Translations under genes and position numbers: made by a program
DNA from: Glandiceps talaboti
Lineage: Eukaryota; Hemichordata; Enteropneusta; Spengelidae
Length of the DNA stretch: 64,000 nucleotides
NCBI RefSeq assembly: GCF_964340395.1
Contig: NC_135550.1
Location: forward strand, 15,886,984 to 15,950,983
Direction: 5' to 3'
Notes under the pieces: model-generated
Seen by the model: the letters and a program-made list of their open reading frames with translations, nothing else
The model's database searches: none
Told to the model about the DNA's origin: nothing
Shown here: one piece after another, positions 25,981 to 39,264 of the stretch
Numbering within the stretch: position 1 is the stretch's first letter
Layout of the letters: each line of letters starts with the position of its first letter

Positions 25981-26011
25981 GGCGGACGGACGGACGGACA
26001 GACAGACAGAC
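25981..26011. repeat. (GGAC)n(AGAC)n short array
   Basis: GGAC units shift to AGAC units. Related to the CAGA arrays elsewhere, but here without the terminal palindrome seen at 12.0 and 53.5 kb. Confidence 0.9.
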
Positions 26012-27681
26012 GGTTAGATAAATATGTACGGTCAGACAACATTGGGATTTATGGACAAATTCGTAATAATGATTGAAGTTGTGCCTTCTGTTAACTGTAC
26101 TCATGGGACAATACGAGACGACATGGTCATCAGGATGCAAAGAATGGTTCAACCTCAATCGTGTGTACATTCCTATATTTTTCATCAGCGGGATTACGTG
26201 CAATTCTGTGTCTCTGAGTAAAGGTACAACAAAGCAAATAAAACATGCTAGTAAGTCAGTCATACATAATACTGCAATGCTTCATGAATACCGAGAATTC
26301 TAAACATTTCACTGATAATTATCAAACTACCACGTGAACCGTTATTCATCACTTGCCAATCATTAAGTACTTTACATTCTAGTAGGCCAAATACAGAAAA
26401 GTAAAAAATTCAACAGCTAAGGCTTCACTCAATTACCACGGACTGTCTACTTTCACCCTGGCTACGAGAAATAACAGTAATGAGTTTTACGTCCTATAAT
26501 ATACCATTTAATGTTATCTGACGAATGTCATTGTTTCATTACATCCAATTCGGAGATTAGTGTAATCTATAATAACAAAGGCTTGGTATGACGTTTAGAC
26601 GTCAACACGTCAGGCTGTCGATTGATTGCTTTATCAGCAGCATTAGTAAAACTATTTTCCTCTCAACTGTGTTTCAAGTTCCTATTGATGGCCACTAATT
26701 ACATTTACTTGTGCTGGTACATGCTTTATTCAGGTGAGTGTAAGGTAGTAACATTAGCTAGGACTGTCGATTAAAGAATCTACATTATGGTGGGTATGAA
26801 AAACAATTGCGTCCAAAAAAAAGTACAGTATGGAATTGTCATCCTTATTTGCACAAGAGAACTACCTTGAAGTCGGTTTACCCACCACTGTTTATGATTT
26901 ACGTTATTCCTATAAATGGGTTTATCTGTCTGCTGTTATAATTCAGATACAGGCGAATGATTAGCCACGTGGACATCGGAAAGTGAAGCATTTTTGTGAC
27001 ACGTCTTGTGAAACCTCTGTACATGATCATGTAAGCATCAGTTCTAAGATCGTAATGTATGATGGATATGGCCAAGTTTTTATAGAAAACGTGTAACTAT
27101 CTCATTCATTTGATGGTCATCTTTCGTTGAGTGCTAGGTCGAATATGCGACTTTACAGCAGCTCCGGTTATTGCCTGGTAGTTAACCACTATCTACAATT
27201 CGACGAAATTGTGAATACCAAGAATGTCGACATTTTTGTCGAAATTGGTATATTTTACTTCTAAATCAATAAATATATGGTAAACATTTATTAAATCTAG
27301 TCAAGCATTTCCCGACAGTATGACAACATCACGTACCAGACGATTTACGCTTATCACAGGCAATGACCTAATCGGGATGTTTTTCGTAAAGACTAAACTA
27401 TCAATGTACGCGATAATCATCCGAACTCTTATGGGGTTCGAATAACATATCAGGAAATGTGCCTTTCTCTCTTAGGAATCACAAGAGTGGTGTTTATAAC
27501 ACAAGTGTCTAACCTGTTTTCAAATCAATACGATAAGGGCAGGAATGCCAATATTTCAAATAAACCAGACCCAACGAAGTTGTAAACATACTACATGTTA
27601 TGACGTCATGTATATTTTCGCACGCACTTGGACAAAACAACACGTAGCATTACGTACATACAGAAATAGGAACATTCTGGT
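26012..27681. other. Globin 1 intron 1, no recognisable feature
   Basis: Mixed-composition DNA without supported coding or repeat content. Confidence 0.45.
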
Positions 27682-27682
27682 C

Positions 27683-27725
<43 letters not shown>

Positions 27726-27785
27726 TACATACATACATACATACATACATACATACATACATACATACATACATACATACATACA
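27682..27785. repeat. Compound (CAGA)n-(CATA)n microsatellite
   Basis: About ten CAGA units run straight into about fifteen CATA units. The two differ by one base, which suggests that one array was seeded from the edge of the other. Confidence 0.97.
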
Positions 27786-29329
27786 GAGACGGGCAGCCTT
27801 ATTCTGTTATTACTCTTAGTTCGTTGGGTTATCATGAAACGCCACCTTATCTACTTAAACGTTAAATTGTCGAAGACGAAGTACATATGTGCCTCCTTTA
27901 CACTGGCAATGTTCGGTAAAGACGGAATGTACATTTAATCTATGCTTCAGCCTAGCCCTCCAGCTTTATAATGTCTCGGATAAGAGCAGAATGGTTGCCT
28001 TTTCCTCTTTTTTTCAACCAGATATAAAAGAGATATATTTGCCATAGGGAAGTGTATATTCCTTACATTATGACATTTACATCTGTGGAATATTCGTGTT
28101 GCGTATCAAACCAATTGATGCATAACCATTTCTCTAGTCCTTCGAGAAACATGGCTTGACCCTCGAAAAAAATAAAAAGGTAATTAATGTTGCTGTCTAG
28201 CATCTGATCTCTTGAAGTAATTCTGACATCCCTAAAGACGTTGACAATCTTTAAACTATCGATAAGAGTATTACTGAGAAATTGACAATCTGTTGTAAAT
28301 GTTCTAGAGGCAAATCTCATTTATTGTTACAGTAATGGACAGATGACCTTTATTCTATTGTAGTATACATGTCTGATACACACATGGTATTATATCACGG
28401 TTATCGATCTATATTTCAAAAAATGTGTTACCCTATTACTGTCAAGGTCACACCTTTCAAAATTGTGTACTGGCTGCAACTGGGACATTCTTTTCATCGG
28501 GCAAACACATATATTTGCACAAAAAAGAGAATGTGTCCATTTTATCCTTGGGTAGAGCAATGACATTTAGCGAACGCTTGAGTTTGAATCACATGTCATT
28601 TTAGTTTTTAAATAATTTATAGTAATTGCTGACACCGGAAGTGTGTGGCTTCGTCTCAATAATGAATATTTAATGAGTAATACCGTATATAGTTATATAA
28701 GTCAAGGTTTTTCTGTGAATAATTAATGTTTAATATGCAAATGCAAGATATTCTGGTCGATGGAGGCACTCATATCAGAGTCCGTACCATACATTATATT
28801 GTTTACACTTGTATGTGTACAGCTAGATACACAAGTTTACCCCCAGATGATGATTCAATACATCTGAGGTTGTACAATATTTAGAAGTCATTTTATAATA
28901 CATCATTTTCATATAGAGATCAGTGATTGGCTTCTATTATATCACGTGGTATGGACTATCGACCCTTACTGACCTAAACATTTATACACTGGGCAGTATA
29001 TGGTATTATTACTAGAGCATAGTGAATTGCTTTGACTGCGGAAAGAATACTTGTCAGAGAATGTGATATGTTATTAAATACTTATTGCCCGGCCTTATAG
29101 TGAGGGTACTAGCAGACCTCATATTCCTTCAGCCTCGTGTAAATAGATAGTACTAGCGACCCTCGAGGTTAACAGACTTATACTAGTGCCTTCATAGCTA
29201 TAAGCGTATAGTAGTTAACAAAACATTACATGCCCGATTGTATTGACATAAACATTCACCTTACTGAATCAAATGTATCTGATTTTAGTAATTGTTGGAG
29301 AATATATTGTTCAAGGTTCCAAGAATCAA
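27786..29329. other. Globin 1 intron 1, no recognisable feature
   Basis: Short open frames on both strands (for example 28320-28063 minus and 28369-28563 plus) lack recognisable motifs and splice support. Confidence 0.4.
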
Positions 29330-29330
29330 T

Positions 29331-29482
29331 GGGACAGTACAATATAGATACATACTAATATTCCGCCAGTTCAGAGATAAACGTTAACCTGAATCATTGC
29401 GTGATGAAGGTCCGTAGTAGACAGATCGAAACGCCACATTCGTTTCCAATCTACCGTTCCAAGTTACAATATTGTACTGTCC
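29331..29482. mobile_element. Short MITE with 14-bp terminal inverted repeats
   Basis: GGACAGTACAATAT (29332-29345) is repeated inverted at 29469-29482. Inside lies TGATGAAGGTC..GATCGAAACGC (29402-29433), which can fold into GGTC/GATC and GCGT/ACGC stems. The ~150-bp length and lack of a protein fit a MITE or other small non-autonomous element. Confidence 0.7.
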
Positions 29483-32060
29483 TTAGTAGTTTTTTGTTTC
29501 ACGATTTATGATCAATTTGATGAAATGCTTGCAGAGTGTGATAGTGTATATAGTTGTGATGCATCTACAAAATGCTATAGATAAACAATTTCGTTATGTC
29601 ATTACCCAAATACACAGTGGAGTGGATTTACTAGTATATTTACAATTTACAGACTGAGCCGCATCGACGCAAGGCGTGCACTTCGCCAATCGTCGTTAAG
29701 TTTTACTGCCACACTATCCGGTGTAAGTCTGAATACTTTATTCTTTCCTATAGTTCAGGTCCATTTACTTCCACTTAGGCTAAGTTAAATGAGCCACGAA
29801 ACATTTGATTTCAATGCCGTAGCCATCAGTTTGTAAATAATATAGTAGTTCATAAAGTTAGTATGGTTGTCAGTTTTCAGCCGCATGTTTGCTTACATAA
29901 GGGCTATAAAAATAACCTGTACTGTTCAAAGTATTTTTTGTTAATTTATTCAAGAGAACTCAAACCCACTCCCAGTTCAAATTAAGGGAAGAAAATATTT
30001 GGTCACCACGCAAATATTTTAAATATACATTTTAGAATTCAGTATGGCCACCATCGACTGTGTTAACTCTATGAGAAAATAATAGAACGTCGATTTTCTT
30101 GAAAACAAGACGTTTATCCTCCAAATTTCTTTTTATAGGAACAAGTTTATAAATGGTGAAGTGTGGAACTATTTTAGAATTTTGCTTTCCATGGAGATTG
30201 GTCACCGAGGCGAATTTTGCGTTAAGCAAACATGTGGCAGACAACTGAAAACTATCTAAATTGTATTAAACCAACACAACATTTACACACCAGGGGTGCT
30301 ACGTGATATAATTCATCTTGTTAATTAATCAAGTTTCGTGGATCTTTAACATCGCCTAAGTTGAGATAAATGACCTACTAAAATAAAAAAAAAAACCGTA
30401 AAAAGTATTCGGATTTCCACCGAATAGTTTGATAATTACATTACGGTTGCGTCAAGCTGTTATACGATCAATACTTACCAATAGTATTACAAGAGTAGAG
30501 CTGCTTTAACATCGTATAAAAATAAGTCAATATTTTGTTTTCAAAATTACCTTTACAACTACAAAACAGAGGTTTCGCTCGAGTAATGCAGTTTGGTTTC
30601 AATGGATGTTTGAGTATCCTGACGGCGTTTAAAGTGGTCTAATCGTCGACTACATCTTTCTGCTACGTACAATCGACTGACGCTGCGGTTTTTTTAGATG
30701 AATATATATCGATTGGATTGATTTCGTGAACAAACTATTTGCTTACGTGAGCTGTCAATAGTATACATTCTTCCGCTAGAGTTATGTTTGCATATCGATT
30801 GGCGGAATACTTTGAAAAGAGCATACTTTTTTAGGAATTACATGCTGTGGGATTATGAGTGGATGAAACATGATTTCATGACTTTGGTAGCTTTGACTAC
30901 GAACATTTTTCTCCACGTCTTTCCACCAGGGGTAAATCCTGTACAAAGCTGTGTAAATGTGACTAGTATGAAATAGAGTTTCACGTTTGATTGCATTTAT
31001 CCATGCTGATATTTCTGCTGTTGTATACAGTCAAAAGTGGTACTTAGTCTAATACTACCCGTGATTATATAGATGATGGTCAGCTGACCTACATGTAGCG
31101 TAAAGGTTTGGCAAATGTGACTTTGTGTGTAGTGACATATAGAGCTTACATTTGTGTATCCATCCAGTAGTCCCCCCGTCATTACACATTTACTTGGTCA
31201 TTTTCAATCAATAATGTTTCTATTCACTAGAAATAAAAAAAAAATTCTCAGCACTCACATTCTCGAAGACGATACGATCGTGACAGAATTTTTCCACTTC
31301 GTTGGTTAATATTAATGTCCATGACTGATTTTGTCATGCACATTTGTACGTGTCCATTGAGAGTTTATACTTCTACTCTAATAGCAGAAATAAATCAAGT
31401 GCAAACAACACATTCCAATATTATTCATACTGAAACTATCAGGAAAGCCATCAGTCATGTTTTGTTCATGCGGTACGCTAACACATATCTGATTCGACCA
31501 ACTAATGGGACGTTTTAACTGTCAAAATGATATTCGAATAATCATAAGTTTGACTTTGACCTAGAAACGTGTGAGTGCTCTTGATCAACTATACACGCAT
31601 CTCCTCTTTATGGAATGATCCAAATATGGAAAACAGTATGGGCTACTTTTTTTCAATCCGTGCGGTAATGTATAATGTATTTCATTGTGTTCCTACCTTT
31701 TCTTCGTACGCGGGCTTCGTACATGGCTTATACATAAATTACTTCTTCTTTTTAAAGATATTCGGAATGATAAATATTCGGTGTCAAAAAAGATCGTAAC
31801 GTTTCAATATAAACGATACCAATCTGAGAGTATTTTCCCCAGGCAGTAATTTGTACGTCTGTGCATAAGCTTTACTTCCGGGAATGAATAAGCAATATGA
31901 TGCCTCGTTACCCATCTGCTACCTCAGCTAACGAAATTAATTTCTTATAAGTGTAGTCGTCAATCAGGAATGGTCATATTGTAAGATTTTTACTTAGATA
32001 CGTCCTCCTGCATCATGAGGTTTAAAGAAAGGGTCAATGTTATCACATTCGGTGGGTTTT
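29483..32060. other. Globin 1 intron 1, no recognisable feature
   Basis: AT-rich DNA with random short frames. A (CAGA) run of six units at 32064-32085 closes the stretch. Confidence 0.4.
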
Positions 32061-32523
32061 CAGAGACAGACAGACAGACAGACCCATGATAGAAATACGT
32101 GTTTAGAAAAATATTTATTTGTACCAACCCCGGGGTAATTTCCTTTAAAAATGAATAGATATCTTGGTACTTTGAAATTACGGGCAACCTGAAAGCATAA
32201 TTGCATTACCTACACGAAATCACATTCTGACCTTAAAAGATACGCAATCTCTATTCAGAGCATAACTTTAAACGTATTTTCAAGTTGTTCGAATGCTTTA
32301 AGTAGCCATACATTGTCCCTCCCCTGGCGTCTTTTGAATTGTAAGTTGTAGGTTGATTTTTTGGGGAACGAGAATTCAGGCGAATTATAGCACTTTCGGA
32401 TAGTACAGCCACCTAGTCCATATATTTCCCCATTTATTTCTTGAGTATGCATAGATTCACTATCCTGTAGATTAATCTTCATCAACTGGATCATAAGATT
32501 AATGTATCACCATTCCCAAAACA

Positions 32524-32524
<1 letters not shown>

Positions 32525-32599
<75 letters not shown>

Positions 32600-32607
32600 G
32601 CTGTTGT
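32525..32607. repeat. (TTG)n trinucleotide array
   Basis: About 27 TTG units with one CTG interruption near the end, in globin 1 intron 1. Confidence 0.97.
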
Positions 32608-33179
32608 AATACAAAATAACTATGATTCATACGTAGTCTGATTGATTGAGAGAGGAATGTTCGAAATCACAAACTAAGTTCAATCTATTTTACTTTCAAA
32701 TGCCTGGACGTTGGATAACAAATGTCCCGACTCATTTCCTTGATGGGATGAGGTGTATGATAGAAATACGTGTTGCGAATGCCCATTGATATTCACCGAT
32801 ACGTCACCTACAGGCATCAGACTTAGAATTGGAAGTAATATTTGCTGTTCAAGCAACATGTTTGAGGTTAGGTATATAAAACATTTAGTACACATTGACA
32901 CTGCATGTATTAAGCTTAGAATCGTGATGTATCTGTGTATCATGCATTTGTTATGCTTCCGTCGTTATTTGGGTTACATCACTGTACTAGTAGCTATTGG
33001 TAACATCTTCATGCGGTACATCGGTCATATTTGGTGTTAATTCATGCGTTTCTCTACTACTTTTCTTGTCACACACAAACTTGATAGATTTTAGAAAATA
33101 TTACATACCAGATGAATAATGTATGATTGTTCGACCTGCATAGTACAGGTGGTACAATACCCACAAGTATTGTTACGTA

Positions 33180-33245
33180 ACAGATACAATCCGACCAATA
33201 TGCGTCGAGCGGTAGCGAGGCGCATATTGGCCGGATTGTATCTGT
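33180..33245. repeat. Foldback, 25-bp arms (24/25 match)
   Basis: ACAGATACAATCCGACCAAT... (33180-33204) and its reverse complement (33221-33245) flank a 16-base loop. Outside the stem, GGTACAA on the left and TTGTACACC on the right continue the symmetry, interrupted by a small CAATAC/GTATTG hairpin. The mirror-like short frames on the two strands (Arg-Tyr-Asn-Pro...) result from the palindrome and are not genes. Confidence 0.9.
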
Positions 33246-34911
33246 TTTGTACACCGGCTAATTTCCTTTGTTGTGTATTGAGTTCGAATTCCAATATACT
33301 CCGGAGATAACTCATACACTGCTATCATACCACCGCAACAACAATAATAATAATAACAGTGTCTGAGCCATCGTGCATGTCTGCATATCTTCCGGGCTAT
33401 GTATACACTCTAGCTAATACACATACACCCGCTAACAAAATTAGACACTCACTTCACACTACAAGTTCTCAAATACAGTGTCTGCTGTACTGTGCATTTT
33501 CTCAGAGGATATTTTTACATTCGAGTTAGAAGACATACATCAATGAAGTTGGATACTCTCTGTACTCTCCATGTTCTTAAATGTAAACTGAGCAAAACGT
33601 CGCTTTCGACAAGACATGCTTAGCTACTGAAAGGTTCACACACACTAACCAAGCTATTGACGTTTATTTGGTTGGGCTTTCGCCATCATCAATCATTCAT
33701 TTTGACAGCTCTTTCTGGTTGATAACAAACTCGATACTTCGATACAAACATCTTCCTGTTGGGAGTCAATGTCTGTCTAATATACTCCGGATGTTGACTT
33801 TCATTACCATGTCTGTCTAATATACTCCGGGTATGGACTTTTCATTACCCGGATGGTATTTCTCATATTCTCAGCTCCCTGGATTTTGAAGCGGGAAGTT
33901 TGCGGACACCTGATTGGCTGATCGCCCGATTAATCACTGTCGCTTGACAAGTAACGCCCACGCCGGTGTACAAATCTATATATAATCATTGCATTTTTTT
34001 TCTTTTTGACTATATATTGTGAGATATCTGGGGAACAATCCTTCGAGTTCAATTTTGAGTACACAAGAAACCCAAGAGGTCCATTTCCGTGATTACGGAA
34101 TCTTCAATATGGTAATCACGCTACTTGCAACGTCACCAAAGAAGTACAGTTTAATAACTGACGTTTCTGGGATCACTTGTCCCCTAGATAGAATGATCCC
34201 ATAACTTTCATAAACTACCCTTTGCTATGGAGTGATCGATATCATGCGTAAATCGGATTGGAATTGCATGATCCCAGGGAACGTGTATATAAATGTTTAC
34301 TTTGACGATACTATACCCAGCTGTATGTTGAGTGACATTTCTGTAATCACTACACATAGTGCTAGTGTCAACTTGAAGAGACGTTCTTACAGTAACCTTC
34401 GTGCACTACAAATGTAAATTTACCTAATCCTACCAAAAGTATTTATACATACTTTCATTATTTTGTCATCTACAGAACCAGTAGTCATCGATTGTCCCCC
34501 GCTTCTTATTTCAGCTGACGGGCTTTTTACAGTATTGGTCTTCGTTAAATAGTAAATATGCCATGGATATAAGGCTGACCGGGGTTTTTTTTACACTAAA
34601 AATATCAACTTCATTTTATGAAAGTGTTGTTTCCGAAACATCTTTAAAAAATATGTTCCATCTTAGATTTATCATATTAACTACATTATGATTGGATTGC
34701 GTATATCAATGAACAATAAACACATGCAATTGGTCCTGGTTTAAAACAAAAAATACAAAATAACACTGGAAGTACTCCTGAAAGGTTTAGGTTTAAATAA
34801 CAATATCAGTCAATATTAAGGGTTACATGTAGTTATAAAGTCATCATTTCCTAATATCCCGATTTTGGTTCTTCTGTTCCTCTTGTTATATTTACGATAA
34901 AAAAAAAGTAT
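33246..34911. other. Globin 1 intron 1, no recognisable feature
   Basis: Contains a small direct repeat, ATGTCTGTCTAATATACTCCGG, twice near 33770-33830. Nothing else was recognised. Confidence 0.4.
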
Positions 34912-35236
34912 AATTGCGTGTTTCCGATAACCTGGCCTCAGAAAATATGGTAGCCTGTAGGTATATCAGGATTGTATTGTATTTGATTTTATCTTTCAAT
35001 TATTTTTATTTTTCAAAAATAATGCTTCGAACCAAAACCAAACGAAATGTGGGTCAAAATACCCCTTCTGTGATAATTTGATGAAGTATATACAGGCATC
35101 ACTGAGGAAAGAAAACATAAATGCATAAAGGTCAAGAAGATAAAGAATTTCTTATCTTTTTTGTTATAATGTCTTAAACATCTGTAAGGTCGGCGGCTTA
35201 AACTGGGGTCGGTTGGGCTATCGGAAACACGCAATT
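34912..35236. mobile_element. MITE with 21-bp terminal inverted repeats (20/21)
   Basis: AATTGCGTGTTTCCGATAAC (34912-34931) is repeated inverted at 35217-35236; extended by one base, the repeats match at 20 of 21 positions. Length is 325 bp and there is no coding capacity. The interior shares several blocks with 23061-23437, so this is a dispersed non-autonomous DNA transposon family, here in globin 1 intron 1. The transposase superfamily cannot be told without the target-site duplication. Confidence 0.8.
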
Positions 35237-36126
35237 GTTGTCATTAATGAGTTACTAAATTATTTACAATCCCATTTTGTTAACTATGTTAGACGGATAC
35301 ATCGAACAGCAACTGCTTTGATTACAATGATGCAAGGACGCTCTTGAAATCGAGTCCCTAAACTCCATTGATTTTTTTTCTCGCTTTCGCCCACAGCATT
35401 GAATTTTCGTTGTATCACATTTATTTCTTTTACTTCTCTACTAGCCATTTGTACTTACTTTCTTTCTAGTATGAAATACATTTCAATTTCAATCCTTTTT
35501 AATTACCAATTATTAGTTGAAAAGAAACGATTTTACAAGAAAATGTTTTTGTCAGTCACACCAGCTTTCTTTTTTAAAAGTGATAATGATACACTGCTTA
35601 TACCGTCAAATTTACTCATACAAAAAAACGTCTTTAGATAGATACACAGTAGGGTCCATTATTACCTACGGTCGTTTGGTCTTACTCTAGTATGAAAGAC
35701 TCACAAATCATGATCCCAATAGTATAAAATATTACATATGTGTAGAGAATAGTCATTCTTCATCATACTATGTAAATAATCAGAGATGATTAATTTTAGA
35801 CATCTGTAATAAATATTTCAGATAACACATTACATGTCCTGTCATTAGGGCAAGTTGGTATTTCTTCTATCACGGTGTCATACTATGAACTCGACACATG
35901 CCCTAGGTCTCGTGAACCTTTCGTTGCTTTCCTCGACCATGATTGATATTGACTCATCAAGTGAGTGTTAAACTGTACGACGAATTTATGTCGTTTCACT
36001 AGGGGAAATTACAAGTACTACCATACGAACCATGTTTTGTTGGCATAATGGCAGAAGGGCAAATAGAAAGAGGGAGTGTGTGGGATGAGATAGACTCATT
36101 TACACAATGATAATACTCGTTCACTG

Positions 36127-36430
36127 AGACATACATACATACATACATGCATACATACATACATACATACATACATACATACATACATACATACACACAC
36201 ATACACATACATACATACATACATACATGCATGCATACATACATACATACATACATGCATGCATGCATGCATGCATGCATGCACGCACACACACACACGT
36301 ACGTACGCACACACGCACGCACATACATACATACATACATACATACATGCATACATACATACATGTATGCATGCATACATACATACATACATACATACAT
36401 ACATACATACATACATACATACATACATAC
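36127..36430. repeat. Compound (ACAT)n/(GCAT)n/(CA)n/(CGTA)n microsatellite, ~300 bp
   Basis: Blocks of ACAT alternate with GCAT, CACA and ACGT/ACGC units. No stops occur in several frames, which yields apparent 99-160-codon frames on the minus strand (Met-Tyr-Val-Cys) and 77-117-codon frames on the plus strand (His-Thr-Tyr-Ile). All are artefacts. Confidence 0.97.
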
Positions 36431-39100
36431 GGTCAGACACGCGGACAGATATACAAGGTTTACTGACGTGTACCATTTCAATTATAAATTAATACGGTAG
36501 ATAACATGTATGTTTATCTTCCTATATTTCAAACGTTTGCTAAGTTAGTAACAACTCAATAACAATATATCTATCGTGATATTTTCATAAATTTGCATAC
36601 GTGTAAGTGAATTATAATATTTATTATTATTATTACAACAATACTTATGTACGTCTGTTTGCAATATAAAAAAATAATTTACTGTGTCGTCATTTGTTAT
36701 TGATACAATATCTCAAACGGTTTGTTTTCATAAATTTGCACACATGGAATCAGTTTACAACAATACGTTTATGCGTCCGTTTTGGAAGTATATTAAAATT
36801 GTAATGATCTGTGTCGTCGTAACACCAGCTTTGTTCGCTTTTAATGGGTATTTTGCGATTTAAGAGTGAATGATCACTGAACATGTAAAATGTTAAAATG
36901 ACATATAGATAGATTTCCCTGTCTCCTCTGATATCACACACTGGTTTGTATATATTGCAATTGTATTGGGTACAATAACAGTATGTTTGCAAGTTTTTAG
37001 TATGTAATAACTACAACCATCAAAGAGCTTTCCATGTAGGACATTCGCTATACTTTTGATAAACATCTTCCGGCATAAAAGGGTGATTTCAGGACACTGA
37101 ACATTCAAACATGAACATGAAAGTGATTGATTTACGAGAAATTAGTTTCCCATGTTTTACTTAAATTCATATCAAGCACATTCTGCCACATACTTAATAT
37201 CGCTGTTTTGAGTGTCATATAATTGTTTTATTGTTGATGATCATTTCAGGTAAACTGATTGCAATAACTCGTTTTAATGTATGTCAGTGAGCAATAAAAG
37301 TCCAAACTGCAATACATACATTGTAGCGCCAACTGAAATCCGAAAAAAAATTAAATATGAAATTAAATTCATTTTAGATTATCAATATTTAATCCATTAT
37401 CTCATAATCCTGTTGACTAAAGCAGAGCTTATTTTTACACTATTACCTCATTTGTCTGTGTGCGAGAAAGATAACAGTCACTATTTCTCTATCTAAGATA
37501 AAAACCAGCGATCGATTATTGTACTGGTTTTACCCCATTAACACATATGGCACAGGTTAAGCCAGCACCGGATGTTGCATTCTATCCCCTAAAAGCTTAA
37601 TAAATTAAACCGTTGCTATTTTGTATCCCTGGTTTACAGTTCTCAAGGACTTCCTGAGTCTTATTTTAAGTATGATGTATTTTATCAAGCACCTCATGCA
37701 TCTCGTCATGACAATGAGCAGATATTTCTGTCAATTATAATGAATGCTTGGCATGAAGACATCATTGCTTAAATGTGTCAGATTTTACACGGTCTGGTGT
37801 GTTGATTTGCTCCATCATATGCTTCGCTTATCAAGGCCCCTTTGCAGAATTTGAGTCTGTGTAACATGTGTGGCCGGCCACACAAGGTTATGGGAAGATT
37901 GAGATATGCACAGCAAATAAAGATAGATATGACACGAAAGCCTTGGGCGTACTTAGAGAATATATTGAATCAATGCCAGAAAGGTTTGACACAAGAAATC
38001 ATGTTATTCTTATTAGTGGACGTTTAGGGTAAAAGTACTTAAATTGTCAGTGCTCTAAACAGTTATCTTTACAACAAGAAATCTTCTAAAGAACACTAAG
38101 TTAATGTATTAAACAAGAGCTTTCAGACATACTTCGAATCATTCAACAGCATCGGATTCTTATCTTAATAAAAAACAAAATGACTAGCTGATATTTTTAG
38201 GATTTAAGATTACATACTTTATTGCTAGCAGTTCAGCAAACGTTGAATGTCACTTCAATATTTGACAGATTTATATAAACTGGCACGTTTGTTTCTATAT
38301 GAATTAACATCCGAAACTGAGTAAATTGAGAGCAAAGCCATACGGTAACAATTGCATGTAAGTTAATACTTTTCTGTTTTCTATGCGTGTCCTAAAATCT
38401 TCAATGCATGTATAATTAAAGGGAACGCGGTATTCCTAAGAGACGATCGTATATTGTCGCACAAGCTTAATAATATGATAAACCCCTTTCCTCCCTCCCC
38501 CTACACGACATGTCTATATGCTGTAAACCTTGATAAAAATTGTAACCATTAAGCTTATACCACTACGATCGATGCAATATAACAACATGATGGTAAACAC
38601 AGTAAAATACTATCGGAAACCTAGCACTGTTGATATCACATTAGAAGTAAATTTTAATCAACTTAGCATCATCACAGTAGTACATAAAGGACCTGTTATC
38701 ATCGAAGGTGTAAACGTTTTCACAATTTGGTTAGAAGTGCGAAAATCAAGTTCAGCACTCGCATTGACGCCAAACGCCATCCAACACCTGTCTTTAGAGA
38801 CGTTTATACTTCCCACATCATGTCATTAACATTTGTTAATTTTGAAAACCAAATTTTGCTTACATTTGTCACATTGTGTAGTGCATTTTGCTTTGTGATA
38901 GCAATTGGTTGCGAGATATTTTATTAATTGGCAGGTTTCACCTATTTATATATTCCTGCTTGGTAATTCATTGATATGAAAATGAAATAAATATTCTACA
39001 TGTAGAATCATTTAATCTGCTTTGATGAATAAAATTAGACTGCTTATTGAAGTAAATTACATCGAGATCGGAACTTTAAGGCGATAACTTCCGTACTTAC
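36431..39100. other. Globin 1 intron 1, distal part
   Basis: AT-rich sequence. A 99-codon frame at 38530-38829 has no recognisable motif. No exon was identified. Confidence 0.4.
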
Positions 39101-39264
39101 CCGATAAACATCACCACACCAACTTTAGCTATGTCCTCTTGGAGTATTTTCCACGTATTGAGAAGCAATTTCTTCTGGTCCTCCGTCAGAATCGGTTTCG
39201 TCGGTTCTGAATTAGGTTCCCTTTTTGGTGACACACACTTCGATGTAGAATTAGTACAGCCCAT
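39101..39264 (-). CDS. Globin 1, exon 1 (acylated N-terminus and helices A-B)
   Basis: First coding exon, residues 1-54 plus two bases of codon 55. The start ATG at 39264 lies in an excellent Kozak context (CACCATGG) and gives Met-Gly-Cys-Thr-Asn-Ser. This is why it was preferred to Met codons further upstream in the same open frame. Residues 26-54 form helices A and B (Leu-Thr-Glu-Asp-Gln-Lys-Lys-Leu, Trp38, Val-Gly-Val-Val-Met-Phe-Ile). The donor GTAAGT follows at 39100-39095 in phase 2, the B12.2 position. Gly2/Cys3 predict N-myristoylation and palmitoylation; Cys10 is a further possible acylation site. Confidence 0.94.

Noticed and set aside
28063-28320. 85-codon minus-strand frame in globin 1 intron 1
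   Set aside because: Composition is plausible, but there is no recognised family, no splice evidence and the length is within chance for AT-rich DNA of this size.
28369-28563. Possible shared protein segment (Trp-Leu-Gln-Leu-Gly) with the frame at 43535-43807
   Set aside because: The nucleotide identity is about 13 consecutive bases, which is expected by chance in 64 kb.
36121-36500. Open frames of up to 160 codons (Met-Tyr-Val-Cys and His-Thr-Tyr-Ile repeats)
   Set aside because: They exist only because the ACAT-type tetranucleotide array has no stop codons in several frames. The same applies to the Ile-Tyr frames over the TA arrays, the Leu-Ser frames over CT/GA and the Cys-Leu-Ser frames over CTGT.
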